DNA of 64,000 nt from an uncultured Lachnospiraceae bacterium (GCA_947632515.1 CANRPO010000014.1:1-64000), one strand, 5' to 3'; shown: positions 38,562 through 48,383, numbered from the stretch's first letter. Program-made: numbers and translations. The notes: generated by a model from the sequence alone, not told the origin.

Positions 38562-39641
38562 ATGAGAGAACGGATTTATGTCTGCCACACTTTTTATCAT
38601 GTGTATGTGGCATGTTTAAAGGAACTGGCCCTGCCCGCAGATAAGCAGGGGCAGGCGGAGCTGGTGCTCAGCACGATGTCGAACGATTTTGGCACGCTGC
38701 CGGAACGCGCGAAGAACTGTCCGCTCTTCGCGGCGGTCTATCTGTTTGACGAGAAGGAGGACACCTTCTTTCCGCAGCTTACGAAATACCATACCGATCG
38801 GGGCAATATTGTGAGGAATATGCTGGCGCGCATCAAATACACCAAACTGCTCGGCAGATTGCAGGAACCCTATGTGCCGGTGGACTTTAAGGATTACCGG
38901 GACATCTATGTGTTCTGTGACTCCGACCCCATCGGCTACTATCTGAGCTACCGCAAAATCTACTATCATGCGCTGGAGGACGGCCTAAACTGCATTCAGT
39001 ATTACGATACCGCCCGCTATGACAACAGGGGACACTTCAGATTAAAGGCCTGGATGGCAGCCAGAAACCTGATCTTTATCCAGAATGGCTACGGCAAATA
39101 CTGTCTGGATATGGAGGTCAACGACAAGAGCGTGCTGCGCTATCCCATGGACAAGCAGATCGAGAGGCCCCGCGCCGCGCTTGCGGACAGGCTTACCGAT
39201 GCCGACAGGGAGCTGATGCTGCGGCTTTTCCTGGAAGATATGGACGGGCTTATGGAAAAATTGAGCAGAGGGGCTCGGAATAAAGTGCTGGTGCTCTCGG
39301 AACCGCTCTGCGACCTAGAGACAAGGAAACGCATTTTTTCGGATATCATAGAACAGTACGGCACAGTGGACGGGGAACAGGCGCAGATCCTCATCAAGCC
39401 TCATCCGCGCGACGTGCTGGATTATGAGCGGATATTTCCGCAGCATATCGTGCTGAGCGCCTCTTTTCCCATGGAGATGATGAACTTTATCCCCGGCCTT
39501 CGGTTCCGCAGAGTCGTCTCCGTATTTACAGTGCTGAATGCCATAAAGTTTGCGGATGAAGTCGTGTTTCTGGGAGAAGATTTAGGTTTTATGGACAGGT
39601 ATGAGGCGCCTGAACTGCACAGGCAGAATGAACAGATATAG
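38562..39641 (+). CDS. GT52 / polysialyltransferase-like glycosyltransferase
   Basis: A 359-residue protein with IYVCHTFYHVYVACLKEL at the start, CDSDPIGYYLSYRKIYYHALEDG in the middle and, in the second half, VLVLSEPLC, ILIKPHPRDVLDYERIF and LSASFPMEMMNF. The last block (Lys-Pro-His-Pro-Arg-Asp) is the CMP-binding pattern of GT52 and bacterial polysialyltransferases, which use CMP-nonulosonates. CMP-pseudaminate is made by genes just upstream, so it is the best candidate for the pseudaminyl transferase. The family also contains other sialyltransferases. I chose the ATG at 38562 with GGGGCGG upstream; the ATG at 38544 is also possible. Confidence 0.7.
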   Translation: MRERIYVCHTFYHVYVACLKELALPADKQGQAELVLSTMSNDFGTLPERAKNCPLFAAVYLFDEKEDTFFPQLTKYHTDRGNIVRNMLARIKYTKLLGRLQEPYVPVDFKDYRDIYVFCDSDPIGYYLSYRKIYYHALEDGLNCIQYYDTARYDNRGHFRLKAWMAARNLIFIQNGYGKYCLDMEVNDKSVLRYPMDKQIERPRAALADRLTDADRELMLRLFLEDMDGLMEKLSRGARNKVLVLSEPLCDLETRKRIFSDIIEQYGTVDGEQAQILIKPHPRDVLDYERIFPQHIVLSASFPMEMMNFIPGLRFRRVVSVFTVLNAIKFADEVVFLGEDLGFMDRYEAPELHRQNEQI

Positions 39642-39701
39642 GATATGCGTGCGGGGCTGTCTGCTAAACGCTGCGCGGATGAAAGTTTTACCGTGTCATA
39701 T

Positions 39702-39731
39702 TTGCAATCCCCCTGTCCCATGTGGTAAAAT
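39702..39731 (+). promoter_or_regulatory. Candidate promoter of the ABC transporter operon
   Basis: TTGCAA, 18 bases, TAAAAT with TGG before the -10. A TATAAT also follows at 39734. The region is AT-rich and 75-105 bases before the ABC gene. Confidence 0.5.
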
Positions 39732-39805
39732 ATTATAATATTTTTTCGTGTTACTATTTGACTGGAAAATCAGCGCGCATACAACGGAAAGGATATTCGG
39801 TTGGT

Positions 39806-41557
39806 ATGATGAAGATATACAGAAAAATGATGATCCTGTTGGACAAGCAGCACAAGCGCAAGATGGCGCTGCTTGTCCTTCTTATGCTGGTCGGCGGCGT
39901 GTTGGAAATGCTCGGCGTAACCATGATCCTTCCGGTCATGAATGTGGTGCTGGAAGACAACGCCATCGAAAAGCACGCTTATCTGCAGGTCATCTGCAGC
40001 GTTTTCCATATCAGCAATACGAGGGATCTGACCGTTTTTGTCATGGTGGCGCTTATACTTGTGTTCGCGGTCAAGAACGCCTTCCTCTTCTGGCAGCAGA
40101 AGATACAGCTCAAATTTGTGTACACGAACCAGTTCGCGACTTCCAGAAGGATGATGATCAATTTCATGGAACGGCCCTATGAGTACTACCTGAATGCGGA
40201 CACTGCCGTGATCCAGCGGAACATCACTTCCGATGTCAACAATATGTACGGACTGATCCTGGCGCTCCTGCAGCTGATCAGCGAGGGGATCGTGTTTGTC
40301 TGTCTCGTGATCACGGGCCTTGCCACGGATGTGGTCATGAGTCTCACGGTCACGGCGCTTTTGGTGATCGTCCTGCTCATCATCAAATGTATCTTAAAGC
40401 CGATCATGAAACGGGCAGGCGAGGAAAATCAGGAATATTACAGCGGCCTGTACAAGTGGATCGATCAGTCTGTCATGGGGATCAAAGAGATCAAAATCGC
40501 CAACAAAGAGAATTATTTTATCAACGAGTATTCCAAATGCGGCGCAGGCTATGTCAGCGCGGTACAGAGGTATAATCTGTACAACGCCACGCCCAGGCTG
40601 CTGATCGAGACGGTGGCCATCGCGGGCATGATCCTGTACATGCTGATACAGCTTATGAACGGTACGCGGGTGGAGGACATCATGCCGCAGATCGGGCTGC
40701 TGGCGGTGGCGGCGATGCGCCTGATCCCCTGCGCCAACAGGATCAATAACTATCTGACGTCCATCGCTTATTTTGAACCTTTCTTTATGGGGGTCAGCGA
40801 CAATCTCCAGGAGGACATTCGGGACGCGGCCATTGACTACGGAGAAGATGCGTATCGGACGAAAGAGGAAGTGGAGAAACTGGAGATCCGGGATAAGATA
40901 GAACTGCGGCAGATCACATACAAGTACCCGAACACGGACGTCCTCATTTTTGACAGGGCGGACATGGTGATCCCGATCGGCAAGAGCGTGGGGATCGTGG
41001 GGACATCCGGCGCCGGCAAGACGACCGTGGTGGATATTCTGCTGGGACTTCTGCGGATACAGAGCGGAGAGATCCTGGCGGACGGCGTGGAGGTGCGGGA
41101 GCACTATGCGCAGTGGCTGAAAAATATCGGGTATATTCCCCAGATGATCTTTATGCTGGATTCTACCATCCGAAGGAATGTGGCTTTCGGCATTGCGGAC
41201 GAGGAGATCGACGACGACAAGGTGTGGCAGGCGCTCAGAGAGGCGCAGCTCGACGAGTTCGTCAGAGGACTTCCCGAAGGGCTTGACACGAGCATCGGCG
41301 AGCGCGGCATCCGTCTGTCGGGCGGGCAGAGACAGCGCATCGGCATTGCCAGGGCGCTCCTTGAGGATCCGGAGGTACTGGTGCTGGATGAGGCCACCTC
41401 CGCGCTGGACAACGAGACGGAGGCGGCGATCATGGAATCCATCAACAGGCTCCACGGGCGCAAGACGCTGGTCATCATCGCGCACAGACTGCAGACCATT
41501 GAGAAGTGCGACATCGTCTATCGCGTGGCGGACGGCAAGGTAGTCAGGGAGAAATAG
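39806..41557 (+). CDS. ABC transporter, fused membrane and ATPase domains (PglK/MsbA-like)
   Basis: A 583-residue half-transporter that should work as a homodimer. Six membrane segments span about 15-330. The ATPase domain has Walker A GTSGAGKTT at about 399-407, signature LSGGQRQRIGIARAL near 503, Walker B VLVLDEATSALD near 525 and the switch IIAHRLQTI near 557, all intact. In glycan loci such proteins flip lipid-linked oligosaccharides, as PglK does. No Wzx-type flippase is visible, so it is the prime candidate. The ATG at 39806 is preferred (the next ATG is at 39809); the long upstream extension from 39722 is AT-rich leader. Confidence 0.88.
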   Translation: MMKIYRKMMILLDKQHKRKMALLVLLMLVGGVLEMLGVTMILPVMNVVLEDNAIEKHAYLQVICSVFHISNTRDLTVFVMVALILVFAVKNAFLFWQQKIQLKFVYTNQFATSRRMMINFMERPYEYYLNADTAVIQRNITSDVNNMYGLILALLQLISEGIVFVCLVITGLATDVVMSLTVTALLVIVLLIIKCILKPIMKRAGEENQEYYSGLYKWIDQSVMGIKEIKIANKENYFINEYSKCGAGYVSAVQRYNLYNATPRLLIETVAIAGMILYMLIQLMNGTRVEDIMPQIGLLAVAAMRLIPCANRINNYLTSIAYFEPFFMGVSDNLQEDIRDAAIDYGEDAYRTKEEVEKLEIRDKIELRQITYKYPNTDVLIFDRADMVIPIGKSVGIVGTSGAGKTTVVDILLGLLRIQSGEILADGVEVREHYAQWLKNIGYIPQMIFMLDSTIRRNVAFGIADEEIDDDKVWQALREAQLDEFVRGLPEGLDTSIGERGIRLSGGQRQRIGIARALLEDPEVLVLDEATSALDNETEAAIMESINRLHGRKTLVIIAHRLQTIEKCDIVYRVADGKVVREK

Positions 41558-41637
41558 CGGCCGCAGAGCGCGGCGGGAACGCAGGAGCGGAGAAACTGCG
41601 GAAGAAGATAGAGAAAAGAGGAAAGGAAAGGGCGGAC

Positions 41638-42108
41638 ATGAAGAAACTTTGGAGTTGGATCCGGGACATGTACAGACAGCACGAGGAGGGGATCAACTAT
41701 CTGATCTTTGGCTTTCTCGCTTTTGTGCTGAACTACATTTTGTTTATCCTGTTCAACAAACTGCCGGGCGTCGATTATCTGATCGCGACGGCGCTCTCCT
41801 GGGTAGTCACCGTCATATTCGCCTACTGGACGAACCGCACGTTTGTATTTAAGAGCAGGAACACGGGGGCGGTCGGTCTGTTCCGGGAATTTGTTTCTTT
41901 TATCGGCGCGCGGGTGGCGACGGAACTGCTGGAACTTCTGCTGATGTTTTTGATGGTAGACGCGGCCGGCATGGGAAACTGGGGTATGCAGCTCCCGTTC
42001 GGCTATGTGCTGGCGGGGGAGAATATCGCCAAACTGATCGGACAGGCGGTGGTCATTCTGACCAATTATTTTCTCAGCAAGCTGTGGATCTTTAAGGAAA
42101 AAAAGTAG
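41638..42108 (+). CDS. GtrA-family membrane protein
   Basis: A 156-residue protein with four membrane segments. GINYLIFGFLAFVLNYILF, SWVVTVIFAYWTNRTFVFKS, REFVSFIGARVATELLE and ILTNYFLSKLWIFK follow the GtrA pattern closely. GtrA proteins are thought to flip polyprenyl-phosphate sugars made by GtrB-like enzymes (7323, 49001) for use by a membrane glycosyltransferase. The ATG at 41638 follows GGAAAGGGCGG. It lies in the operon of the ABC protein. Confidence 0.9.
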   Translation: MKKLWSWIRDMYRQHEEGINYLIFGFLAFVLNYILFILFNKLPGVDYLIATALSWVVTVIFAYWTNRTFVFKSRNTGAVGLFREFVSFIGARVATELLELLLMFLMVDAAGMGNWGMQLPFGYVLAGENIAKLIGQAVVILTNYFLSKLWIFKEKK

Positions 42109-42153
42109 AGGACGGTAAGGGTCCGGCATGGGCCGGGCAGGAGGATAGAAACG

Positions 42154-43230
42154 ATGAAGGCGGAGCGTGAGGTGAATTTTGAACTGCTCAGGATCGTGGC
42201 GATGCTGATGATCATTGCGCTGCACTATCTGAATATGGGGCAGATCTTTCTGCCTTACGGCGCGGACGCGTCGCTCAGGAACCATGCGGCGGGCCTGATC
42301 GAGTCATTCTGTATTGTGGGAGTGAACTGCTATGTGCTGATCAGCGGTTACTTTATGGCGGGATCCGCATGGAGACCGACGCGGGCGTTCTCTCTGGCGG
42401 CTCAGGTCCTTTTTTATTCCCTCCTTGTCACGGCGGCCATGCTCGGCGCGGGCGTGGCACAGGCGGGAGAACTGTCGTATGAATGGCTGCGTTTCGTGTT
42501 TCCGCTGCAGAGCGAACATTACTGGTTCGCGAGCCATTATATCGTACTGTATCTGCTCTCTCCCGTTTTGGCGGAGGGTGTGCGGAAACTGGATCAAAAG
42601 ACGCTGCGGAATGTGATCGCTCTGCTGCTTGTCTTTTTTTCCGTGGCCAAGACAGTCATTCCCGTCAGCTTGGTCATGGATCACAATGGATATGATTACG
42701 GTTGGTTTGTCTGCCTGTTTCTGGTGGGAGCCTATCTTCGCCGCTATGGGACGGCGGAGCCGGGAAAGGGGCGAAGAGCCGCGCTGTTTTATGCGGTCAT
42801 GTGTCTGCTTGGCTGGGGGATCGCAGCGGTCTGCGGCGCTGTGGAGCGGCGGACGGGAGCGCTCAGCTATTATGGAAATGCGCCCTATACCTACAACTAT
42901 TTTACCGTATTTCTCGCCTCCGTGAGCCTGTTCTGTCTGTTTCGGGATCTGCGGTTCCCCGAGGGCAGGGCGGCCGATCGGATCCGCAGACTGGCGCCGT
43001 ACACGTTCGGCGTCTATCTTCTGCATGCGCACAGTCTCGTCTTCCGCAACTGGGGCGATATTTTTGGTATGGAGAGGGTGCAGGGAACGTGGCTTTTCAT
43101 CCCGCATATGATTTTCTGTGTGGCGGCTGTCTATCTTTTCGGCACGGCTGTGGACCTCGTGCGGGCGCGCCTGTTTGAGAAGATCGCGGCGTGCGCGGCA
43201 AGAAAGCGCGGAGGACGGGCGGATAGTTAG
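42154..43230 (+). CDS. Acyltransferase 3 family membrane protein (OafA/WecH-like)
   Basis: A 358-residue protein with about ten membrane segments. The start REVNFELLRIVAMLMIIALH is the family signature, with His27 in the active-site region, then CIVGVNCYVLISGYFM and PYTFGVYLLHAHSL near the end. The family moves acetyl or succinyl groups across the membrane onto surface sugars. GGAGG is present upstream. O-acetylation of the polymer made here is likely, though peptidoglycan or other glycans are possible. Confidence 0.85.
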   Translation: MKAEREVNFELLRIVAMLMIIALHYLNMGQIFLPYGADASLRNHAAGLIESFCIVGVNCYVLISGYFMAGSAWRPTRAFSLAAQVLFYSLLVTAAMLGAGVAQAGELSYEWLRFVFPLQSEHYWFASHYIVLYLLSPVLAEGVRKLDQKTLRNVIALLLVFFSVAKTVIPVSLVMDHNGYDYGWFVCLFLVGAYLRRYGTAEPGKGRRAALFYAVMCLLGWGIAAVCGAVERRTGALSYYGNAPYTYNYFTVFLASVSLFCLFRDLRFPEGRAADRIRRLAPYTFGVYLLHAHSLVFRNWGDIFGMERVQGTWLFIPHMIFCVAAVYLFGTAVDLVRARLFEKIAACAARKRGGRADS

Positions 43231-43253
43231 GGAGCGGAGAGGATCGCTTGGGA

Positions 43254-45221
43254 ATGGAGAGGAAGATGGGAGGAGAACCGAAACGGGCGTCGTATCCGTC
43301 CCGTATCATGGGAAACGCTTATTTTCACAGCTATATTGAAAACGGGCTGTTTATTGTGCTGCTGGCTTTCTGGCCGCTCATCCATGTCGATCAGGGGCTG
43401 GATGTGGCGGACAGTACATACAGCCTCGGCAATTTCCAATATTTTACGTCTGCCGACGGGACGTGGCAGGTGGCCACTTATCTGGCGAACGCTCTGGGTT
43501 TTGCGCTGATGAGGCTGCCGCGCGGCGATACGCTGGCGGGTATGAATCTTTACACCGGCCTGCTGGTGTCTGCCACGGCGTTAATTTGTTATCTGGCGCT
43601 CCGCAGGAAGATGTCCTCCGCGCTTGTCTTTGGCGGAGAGTTTCTGGCGATCAGCCTGTGCTGGTGCCCGACGGTGATCTTATATAATTACCTGACGTAT
43701 TTTTTGATGACCATGGGCATGCTGCTCTTGTACCGGGGGTGTCTCTGTGAAAGGGACGATTCCTCCCGCGGACGGTATCTGGTATCGGCGGGGATCTGCC
43801 TTGGAGCGAATGTGGCTGTGCGTATGCCGAATGTGGTGCAGGCGGCGTTTATCCTGGCGCTGTGGTACAGCGCCTTTTTGCGGAAGGAGTCGTTTTCGGA
43901 CACGGTGCGTGATACTCTGCGCTGCATAGCCGGGTATACGGCCGGGTTCGCTGTCCCGTTTGGGGCTGTCTGCGCACAGTACGGCGTCGGCGCCTATCCG
44001 GAGATGGTGCGGACGATGTTCGCCATGACGGATCAGGCGGCGGATTACAAGCCGACATCGATGGTCACGAAGATGCTGGCGGATTACGGGCAGGGACTGC
44101 GCTGGCTGGCTTTTGCGGCGATCTGTATGGCGGGATTGTATGCGGTGTGCGGTCTGTGCCGTGCGCTCGCGGCGGGAGGGACGCGGGACAGGAAGGAGCA
44201 GGAGACGGGAGAAACCCGACATAGCGTGGGGAAGGGCGTTATCGCGGACGGAAGGATCCGGGTGTGGGCTGCCGCGCTCATATGCCTGTGCGCCTGGGGC
44301 GTGCTGCTACGTTTCTATTGGGGGCGGGGCATGTTCCATTTTCAGTATTCCTGTTATGATTATCGCGCGATATACTGGTGGGCCGTTCTCTTTTTGATCG
44401 CGGGGATCGCCGGGGCTTTGTGGATGCTTGCAGATCGCAGGATCGCGGCAGAGGACAAGACGCTGGCGCTTTTGGTGCTCCTGCAGATCCTTCTGACGCC
44501 GCTTGGGAGCAACAACGGCCTCGCTCCGATGATCAACAATCTGTTTCTGGCCGCGCCCTTTACGCTGTGGTGCGGTTGGCGGCTGTGGCGTATGGCGGGC
44601 GCACGGAGCGGCGGAGAGAAAAGGCTTGCCAGTGAACGGGCCGGGAGACAGATATGGCGTCTGCCGTGGCAGACCATGCTGCTTGTGTTTGGGGCGATGT
44701 TTTGTATACAGTGTGTGGGCTTTCATCGCGGGTTTGTCTTCGCGGATGGCGTGTGGGGCGAGGCGCGCGACACTTATGTGACCGAACCGCCGAAAGCGGA
44801 GGGAGTCTATACCAACAGGGAGAACGCTGAATGCTTGGAGCAGCTGGCAGTCTATATACGGGAGAACGGTCTTTCCGATCAAGAGACGATCCTGTATGGG
44901 GAGATCCCGGGTATCAGCTATCTGTTAGATATGCCCTGCGCGATCTCCACCGCCTGGCCGGACCTGGATTCCTATCCGCTCGGCAGGCTGGAACGGGATA
45001 TGGCGGCGGTGGAGGCGGCTATGGGGACGAAACGGCCTGTGGTGATCGTGTCCGCGGGCATTGCCGCCTATTGTGATGAAGACGCGCAGATGTATGAACG
45101 GCTGGGCGTGGATGCGGAGAAACTGAGCGGGGACCGCAAACTGGAGATCCTGAGGAATTTTCTGGCCGATTACGGTTACGCGGAGACTTTTGCGAATATG
45201 CGCTACGCGGTGTATGAGTAG
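43254..45221 (+). CDS. Polytopic membrane protein, GT-C-like
   Basis: A 655-residue protein not assigned to a named family. About eleven membrane segments occupy residues 30-480, and a soluble C-terminal region (about 500-650) contains GEIPGISYLLDMPCAISTAWP. The first outer loop has LDVADSTYSLGNFQYF, and further loops have YNYLTYFLMTMGML. The size and layout resemble GT-C enzymes. The start is uncertain: TTG 43248, ATG 43254 and ATG 43266 are in frame, each with a purine-rich upstream stretch. Last gene of the ABC operon. Confidence 0.6.
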   Translation: MERKMGGEPKRASYPSRIMGNAYFHSYIENGLFIVLLAFWPLIHVDQGLDVADSTYSLGNFQYFTSADGTWQVATYLANALGFALMRLPRGDTLAGMNLYTGLLVSATALICYLALRRKMSSALVFGGEFLAISLCWCPTVILYNYLTYFLMTMGMLLLYRGCLCERDDSSRGRYLVSAGICLGANVAVRMPNVVQAAFILALWYSAFLRKESFSDTVRDTLRCIAGYTAGFAVPFGAVCAQYGVGAYPEMVRTMFAMTDQAADYKPTSMVTKMLADYGQGLRWLAFAAICMAGLYAVCGLCRALAAGGTRDRKEQETGETRHSVGKGVIADGRIRVWAAALICLCAWGVLLRFYWGRGMFHFQYSCYDYRAIYWWAVLFLIAGIAGALWMLADRRIAAEDKTLALLVLLQILLTPLGSNNGLAPMINNLFLAAPFTLWCGWRLWRMAGARSGGEKRLASERAGRQIWRLPWQTMLLVFGAMFCIQCVGFHRGFVFADGVWGEARDTYVTEPPKAEGVYTNRENAECLEQLAVYIRENGLSDQETILYGEIPGISYLLDMPCAISTAWPDLDSYPLGRLERDMAAVEAAMGTKRPVVIVSAGIAAYCDEDAQMYERLGVDAEKLSGDRKLEILRNFLADYGYAETFANMRYAVYE

Positions 45222-45259
45222 GGAAAATCTTATGTGTTGGTTCCTGTGCCGCATACGAC

Positions 45260-45289
45260 TTGAACCCGGAGGAGCCTATGTGCTATAAT
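45260..45289 (+). promoter_or_regulatory. Promoter of the wecE operon
   Basis: TTGAAC, 18 bases, TATAAT with TGC before the -10, a near-copy of the -10 element at 31821. The leader is about 65 bases. Confidence 0.7.
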
Positions 45290-45304
45290 GTGCATATTGT
45301 TGGT

Positions 45305-45346
45305 AATTGGCTGAGAATTACAGCCATATTATAAATTGGCTGAGAA
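45305..45346 (+). repeat. 13-bp direct repeat in the wecE leader
   Basis: AATTGGCTGAGAA occurs at 45305-45317 and 45334-45346, exactly repeated. The first copy can also pair locally (TGGCTG with CAGCCA). The second ends at the AAGGA ribosome binding site. Confidence 0.75.
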
Positions 45347-45358
45347 AAGGATACAAAG

Positions 45359-46489
45359 ATGATCAACTTTAACGTACCGCCCTTTACGGGCAAAGAATTT
45401 GATTACATGCGGGAGGCCGTCGAGAATCAGAAGATCTGCGGCGACGGCCCTTTTACGAAGAAGTGCAGCGAATGGATCGAGGAGAAGACCGGCACGGCGA
45501 AGTGTCTGCTCACCACTTCCTGCACCCACGCCACGGAGCTGGCGGCGCTGCTTGCGCAGATTAAGGAGGGGGACGAGGTGATCCTGCCGTCCTACACCTT
45601 TGTGTCCACGGCGGACGCCTTTGTGCTGCGCGGGGCGACGGCGGTCTTTGTGGACATCAGGCCGGACACCATGAACATCGACGAGAAACTGATCGAGGAC
45701 GCTATCACGGAGCGCACAAAGGCGATCGTGCCCGTGCACTATGCGGGAGTCGGCTGCGAGATGGACACGATCATGGACATTGCGAAACGGCATGGTCTGA
45801 TGGTTGTGGAGGATGCCGCTCAGGGCATTATGGCGTCCTACAAAGGGAAACCGTTGGGTACGATGGGCGATTTCGGCTGTTTCAGTTTCCATGAGACGAA
45901 GAATTTCAGTATGGGCGAGGGCGGCGCACTGCTCATACGGGATGAAAGGTATATTGAGAAGGCGGAGATCTATCGGGAAAAGGGGACGGATCGGAGTAAG
46001 TATTTCCGTGGACAGGTGGACAAGTACCGCTGGCAGGACTACGGCTCTTCCTATCTTCCCAGCGATATGAACGCGGCTTATCTGTACGCGCAGCTGGAGC
46101 TGGCCGATGAGATCACGCAGGCGCGGATGGACAGATGGAATGAATACAGGGAGCTGCTTACTCCTCTCGCGGAGGAAGGCAGGATTGAACTGCCCTGCAT
46201 TCCCGGGGAGTGCGAGCACAACGCGCATATGTTCTATATCAAGACGAAGGATATGGAGGAGCGGAGCCGACTGATCGATTTCCTGAAAAAGAAGGAGATC
46301 CTGTCGGTATTCCACTATGTGCCTCTGCACTCTGCGCCTGCGGGCATCAGGTACGGCAGATTCCACGGGGAGGACAGACACACCACGAAAGAGAGCGAAC
46401 GTCTTCTTCGACTGCCGTTGTTCTATAAGCTGACGGCGGACCAGACGGAATATATTGCGGATCAGGTGAAAGCGTTTTACAGGCAGTAG
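45359..46489 (+). CDS. wecE: dTDP-4-amino-4,6-dideoxygalactose transaminase (WecE/RffA-like)
   Basis: A 376-residue PLP aminotransferase of the DegT/DnrJ/EryC1 family. INFNVPPFTGKEFDYMREA, FTKKCSEWIEEKTGTAKCLL, TTSCTHATELAALL and FSFHETKNFSMGEGGAL (Lys181 for PLP) follow E. coli WecE very closely. WecE makes dTDP-Fuc4N from dTDP-4-keto-6-deoxyglucose, an intermediate shared with dTDP-rhamnose (rfbD at 1930). AAGGA precedes the ATG. It begins its own unit with the GNAT and GtrB-like genes. Confidence 0.88.
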   Translation: MINFNVPPFTGKEFDYMREAVENQKICGDGPFTKKCSEWIEEKTGTAKCLLTTSCTHATELAALLAQIKEGDEVILPSYTFVSTADAFVLRGATAVFVDIRPDTMNIDEKLIEDAITERTKAIVPVHYAGVGCEMDTIMDIAKRHGLMVVEDAAQGIMASYKGKPLGTMGDFGCFSFHETKNFSMGEGGALLIRDERYIEKAEIYREKGTDRSKYFRGQVDKYRWQDYGSSYLPSDMNAAYLYAQLELADEITQARMDRWNEYRELLTPLAEEGRIELPCIPGECEHNAHMFYIKTKDMEERSRLIDFLKKKEILSVFHYVPLHSAPAGIRYGRFHGEDRHTTKESERLLRLPLFYKLTADQTEYIADQVKAFYRQ

Positions 46490-46517
46490 CGGAAAAGGCT
46501 GAGAGGACATGTGATCT

Positions 46518-48383
46518 ATGGAGCGCGGCGCTGGATCGGGAAAGTATGAGAACTGTATACTGACATTGGCGGTCATGGCGCTCAACGTGTTCTTTATGGG
46601 ACTGTTTTTTGATTTCTATTATGACCTGAACGACGACATGCTGATGCACGACATTATGGCGGGGGTATATACCGGAACTCCCGACGGTCACAACATGCAG
46701 ACGCTGTATCCTCTGGGCGCGTTGATCGCTCTGTGCTACAGGATGTGCAGAACGGTCCCCTGGTATGGTCTGTTCCTGTGTCTGTGCCAGTTTGGCAGTC
46801 TGTATCCGGTCGGGGTGAGACTGTGCAATATGTGTGACGATACGGTGCGGGACGGCGGCGCGGTGCCGGTGAAAAGGGACAGTCGGTTTGCGGACAAGAT
46901 CCCAAGACTGCTTTTGCTGTCGCTCTTTCAATGGGGGATCTGGCTGAGCCATCTGGTCAATGTGCAGTATACGGTCACATGCGCGATGCTGGCGGCCGCT
47001 GCGGTCTTTTTGTTTGTGACCACACCTGACGGGTTGAGGATACAACAGTTTGTTGCGAAGAATATTCCGTCAGTTTTGTTGACGCTCCTTGCGTATATGC
47101 TTAGAACGGAGATGCTGTTGCTGGTTTTTCCGTTTATCTGCCTTGCGGGATTGTATCGCCTGACGGCGGAGCGAAAAGTATGGGTCAGGGAGAATCTGAT
47201 CAAATATGGTGCGGCGCTCGGCTCCATACTGGCGGGCATGCTGCTTTTGCAAATGGCGGATCATGTGGCGTACGGCAGCGCGGCATGGCAGGATTTCCGG
47301 CGGCTGTTTGAGGCCAGAACGACGATATATGATTATTACCCTGAACTGGTCACAGATGATCGGTATGGGGAGGAACTTACAAGGCTCGGCGTTGCGCCGT
47401 CACAGCAGGGCCTGTTTCGCAGCTATAATTTTGGCTTGGACGAGGAGATCGACACCGAACTTTTTGTGAAGATGGCCGAATATGCAAAGACAGTGGTGGG
47501 CGGTTCCAGGGATCGGGGCGCGATCGCCGAAAAAAGCATCGCTCGGTATCTGTTCCGCACGAGCCACGGAGGCGTGGGCGGCGACGTCCCCTACAACGTC
47601 ATCGTCCTGTGGGCTTATGGGGCCGTCTTTGTGACAGGATGCCTGTTGTGCGTCAGGGATAACGTTTCGGACGGGCAAGAGCGTCCAAGCGTGATCCGGC
47701 GGTTCGCCTTTGTGTGGCAGCTCATTCTGTTGGCTTTTGTGCGGAGCGCGCTGTGGCTGTTTATTCTGCTGCGCGGGCGCGATCCGGAGCGGATCACCCA
47801 TTCGCTGTACTTGATTGAGTTTTCTCTGCTGGCGGCTATGTTCGTGCGGATGTGTCACGATTTTGGAGAGGCGGCGCGGGGGAAGAGAGGCGGTCCGGTG
47901 CGGGGGATGGCGTTTCTTTTCGCTGTCATTGCCGCTTTCGGTGTGGCGGACAGCGTGCGGACCGTGCAGGCGGATCAGGAGGAAAGGGTACGGGTCAATG
48001 CGGCCTGGTATGCGATAGACGCCTATTGCAGGGAACACGAGGGAAGTTTCTATTTTGAGGACGTCTACTCCACGGTGCAGTTTTCGAGGCGCATGTTTGA
48101 GCGGTCGGATAACGGCTGTGCCAATTATGACGTTATGGGGGGATGGATCTGTAAAAGCCCTCTCTATTATGAGAAACTTGCGCATTATGATATAGATGCC
48201 GCCGATACGGCGCTGCTCGACCGCGGCGACGTATACCTGATCATGGAGCGGAGCGGAACGGCTGACGGGGAAATCCAAACCGTCACAGACTATTACAGGG
48301 CGCAGGGGATCGGCGTGAAAGCGGAATGGGCAGACGAGATCTGTGACGGCTATCCGGTATGGCAGTTTACGCGGACGGAGTAG
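46518..48383 (+). CDS. Polytopic membrane protein, unknown, GT-C-like
   Basis: A 621-residue protein with about eleven hydrophobic segments. The loop after TM1 carries YYDLNDDMLMHDIMAGVYTG with several acidic residues, as in GT-C enzymes. A soluble C-terminal domain spans about 470-620 (near YFEDVYSTVQFSRRMFERS). I cannot name the family. It lies between wecE and a GNAT gene and is likely to act on the same glycan. Confidence 0.55.
   Translation: MERGAGSGKYENCILTLAVMALNVFFMGLFFDFYYDLNDDMLMHDIMAGVYTGTPDGHNMQTLYPLGALIALCYRMCRTVPWYGLFLCLCQFGSLYPVGVRLCNMCDDTVRDGGAVPVKRDSRFADKIPRLLLLSLFQWGIWLSHLVNVQYTVTCAMLAAAAVFLFVTTPDGLRIQQFVAKNIPSVLLTLLAYMLRTEMLLLVFPFICLAGLYRLTAERKVWVRENLIKYGAALGSILAGMLLLQMADHVAYGSAAWQDFRRLFEARTTIYDYYPELVTDDRYGEELTRLGVAPSQQGLFRSYNFGLDEEIDTELFVKMAEYAKTVVGGSRDRGAIAEKSIARYLFRTSHGGVGGDVPYNVIVLWAYGAVFVTGCLLCVRDNVSDGQERPSVIRRFAFVWQLILLAFVRSALWLFILLRGRDPERITHSLYLIEFSLLAAMFVRMCHDFGEAARGKRGGPVRGMAFLFAVIAAFGVADSVRTVQADQEERVRVNAAWYAIDAYCREHEGSFYFEDVYSTVQFSRRMFERSDNGCANYDVMGGWICKSPLYYEKLAHYDIDAADTALLDRGDVYLIMERSGTADGEIQTVTDYYRAQGIGVKAEWADEICDGYPVWQFTRTE

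Noticed and set aside
41506-41637. N-terminal extension of the GtrA-like protein
   Set aside because: The extension overlaps the ABC transporter gene and is charged and unlike any GtrA; the ATG at 41638 has its own site.
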